From contig CALEPX010000002.1 in NCBI GenBank assembly GCA_937911045.1, forward strand, positions 1 through 14,178: DNA of 14,178 nt, in the 5' to 3' direction. Below the pieces are notes generated by a model that worked only from the letters and a program-made list of their open reading frames with translations, did not search any database and was not told the DNA's origin. A program made the position numbers and the translations under genes. This stretch comes from an uncultured Fretibacterium sp. Lineage in GTDB: Bacteria > Synergistota > Synergistia > Synergistales > Aminobacteriaceae. This document shows, in pieces, positions 13,745 through 14,178 of the stretch (position 1 is its first letter; each line of letters begins with the position of its first letter).

Positions 13745-14178
13745 TTATTCAACCTGCCTTGCTTCATCATTTGCCACAAATACAGCAGTGATTATTTGTC
13801 GTCCGTCAACGCTATATGCCTTGTCATATTCTCTGTTCCGGATTTGTTCTAAGCCTTCGATTCTTTTCTTGTCAACATCAGAACTTTTCTCAGCAAACTT
13901 AAATTTCAGAATCACAACCTTCCTTTCGAACTGCACGACGACATCAGAACGTCCCTTGAACGTATGAACTTCTGCATATGCAATAACTCCCGCACCTCGC
14001 AATAACATCAGAAACAGAGATCTGTACCAAAACTCATCACGATTTGGGAAATCATCATACGGTATCTCGGATAGAGCAATGTTGTATAATCGCGTAACTT
14101 CAGCTATATCTCCTGTATCTAGGGACTTCCAGATTTCATTACCAAGTGTTATAAATCTTTTGACTCGATATATTTCAT
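13745..14178 (-). CDS. DUF1703-type protein, PD-(D/E)XK nuclease domain (C-terminal part)
   Basis: The minus-strand frame is open from the window edge (14177) to the TAA at 13745, at least 143 codons, so the gene begins outside. The apparent internal ATG at 14008 is not the start. RVKRFITLGNEIWKSLDTGD, IPYDDFPNRDEFWYRSLFLM, AEVHTFKGRSDVVVQF and KVVILKFKFA match the C-terminal PDDEXK_9 region (PF08011) of proteins that pair an N-terminal AAA-ATPase-like domain with a nuclease-like domain. GRSD supplies the conserved Asp. The following E-x-K strand usually reads IxEFK, but here it is ILKFK, so the catalytic Glu is replaced by Lys. The role of this expanded family is not established; defence or mobile-element functions have been suggested. 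Confidence 0.8.
   Translation of the reverse strand, partial: EIYRVKRFITLGNEIWKSLDTGDIAEVTRLYNIALSEIPYDDFPNRDEFWYRSLFLMLLRGAGVIAYAEVHTFKGRSDVVVQFERKVVILKFKFAEKSSDVDKKRIEGLEQIRNREYDKAYSVDGRQIITAVFVANDEARQVE

Overview
The window most likely comes from a member of the Synergistota, probably gut-associated. The main clue is the end of the large surface protein at 10570-13131. It finishes with an SSGCNSGF motif, a hydrophobic run and a basic/aromatic tail, which resembles the Synergist-CTERM sorting signal (TIGR04564). The base composition is AT-rich, and there are many gene fragments, recombination scars and single-base lesions, so this is an accessory region rather than core chromosome. The phylum call is an inference.

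Region 1 (1-2030) is defence and mobility material. It starts with the C-terminal end of a bacterial-type poly(ADP-ribose) glycohydrolase. Convergent to it is a tightly packed minus-strand cluster: a small antitoxin-like protein, a truncated GNAT acetyltransferase and a complete serine recombinase, read from an extended -10 promoter near 1440. Then come a winged-helix C-terminal fragment and two related copies of a hairpin-like repeat (1633-1688 and 1966-2004) around it.

Region 2 (2030-5240) is a graveyard of fragments. The 5' end of an archaeal-type ATPase gene keeps an intact promoter, palindrome and ribosome binding site. It is cut by the 3' end of an IS21-family element (istB C-terminus plus three 22-bp-spaced terminal repeats). 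The element abuts the 3' part of a polysaccharide gene, which is coupled to a GT4 glycosyltransferase cut off in its C-terminal half. Unassigned remnants follow.

Region 3 (5240-13190) is the most interesting. It holds two tandem paralogous lipoproteins that carry an N-terminal PPC-like beta-sandwich and a segment resembling the MACPF (membrane attack complex/perforin) core, followed by a glycine-rich beta-solenoid surface protein with the Synergist-CTERM-like tail. The first lipoprotein gene is intact and ends at a strong terminator. The second has an in-frame TGA and a -1 frameshift exactly on an A_AAA_AAG heptamer. The third gene has an in-frame TAA. In two of these lesions a paralogue or internal repeat shows which codon was probably lost. 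If the MACPF reading is right, this is a candidate surface or interbacterial pore-forming module that is partly decayed, phase-switched, or mis-sequenced.

Region 4 (13190-14178), minus strand, holds a scrambled remnant of a flavin oxidoreductase C-terminus joined to an antibiotic-biosynthesis-monooxygenase domain. Last is the C-terminal part of a DUF1703-type protein with a PD-(D/E)XK nuclease domain, whose predicted catalytic Glu appears to be Lys. It runs off the window end.
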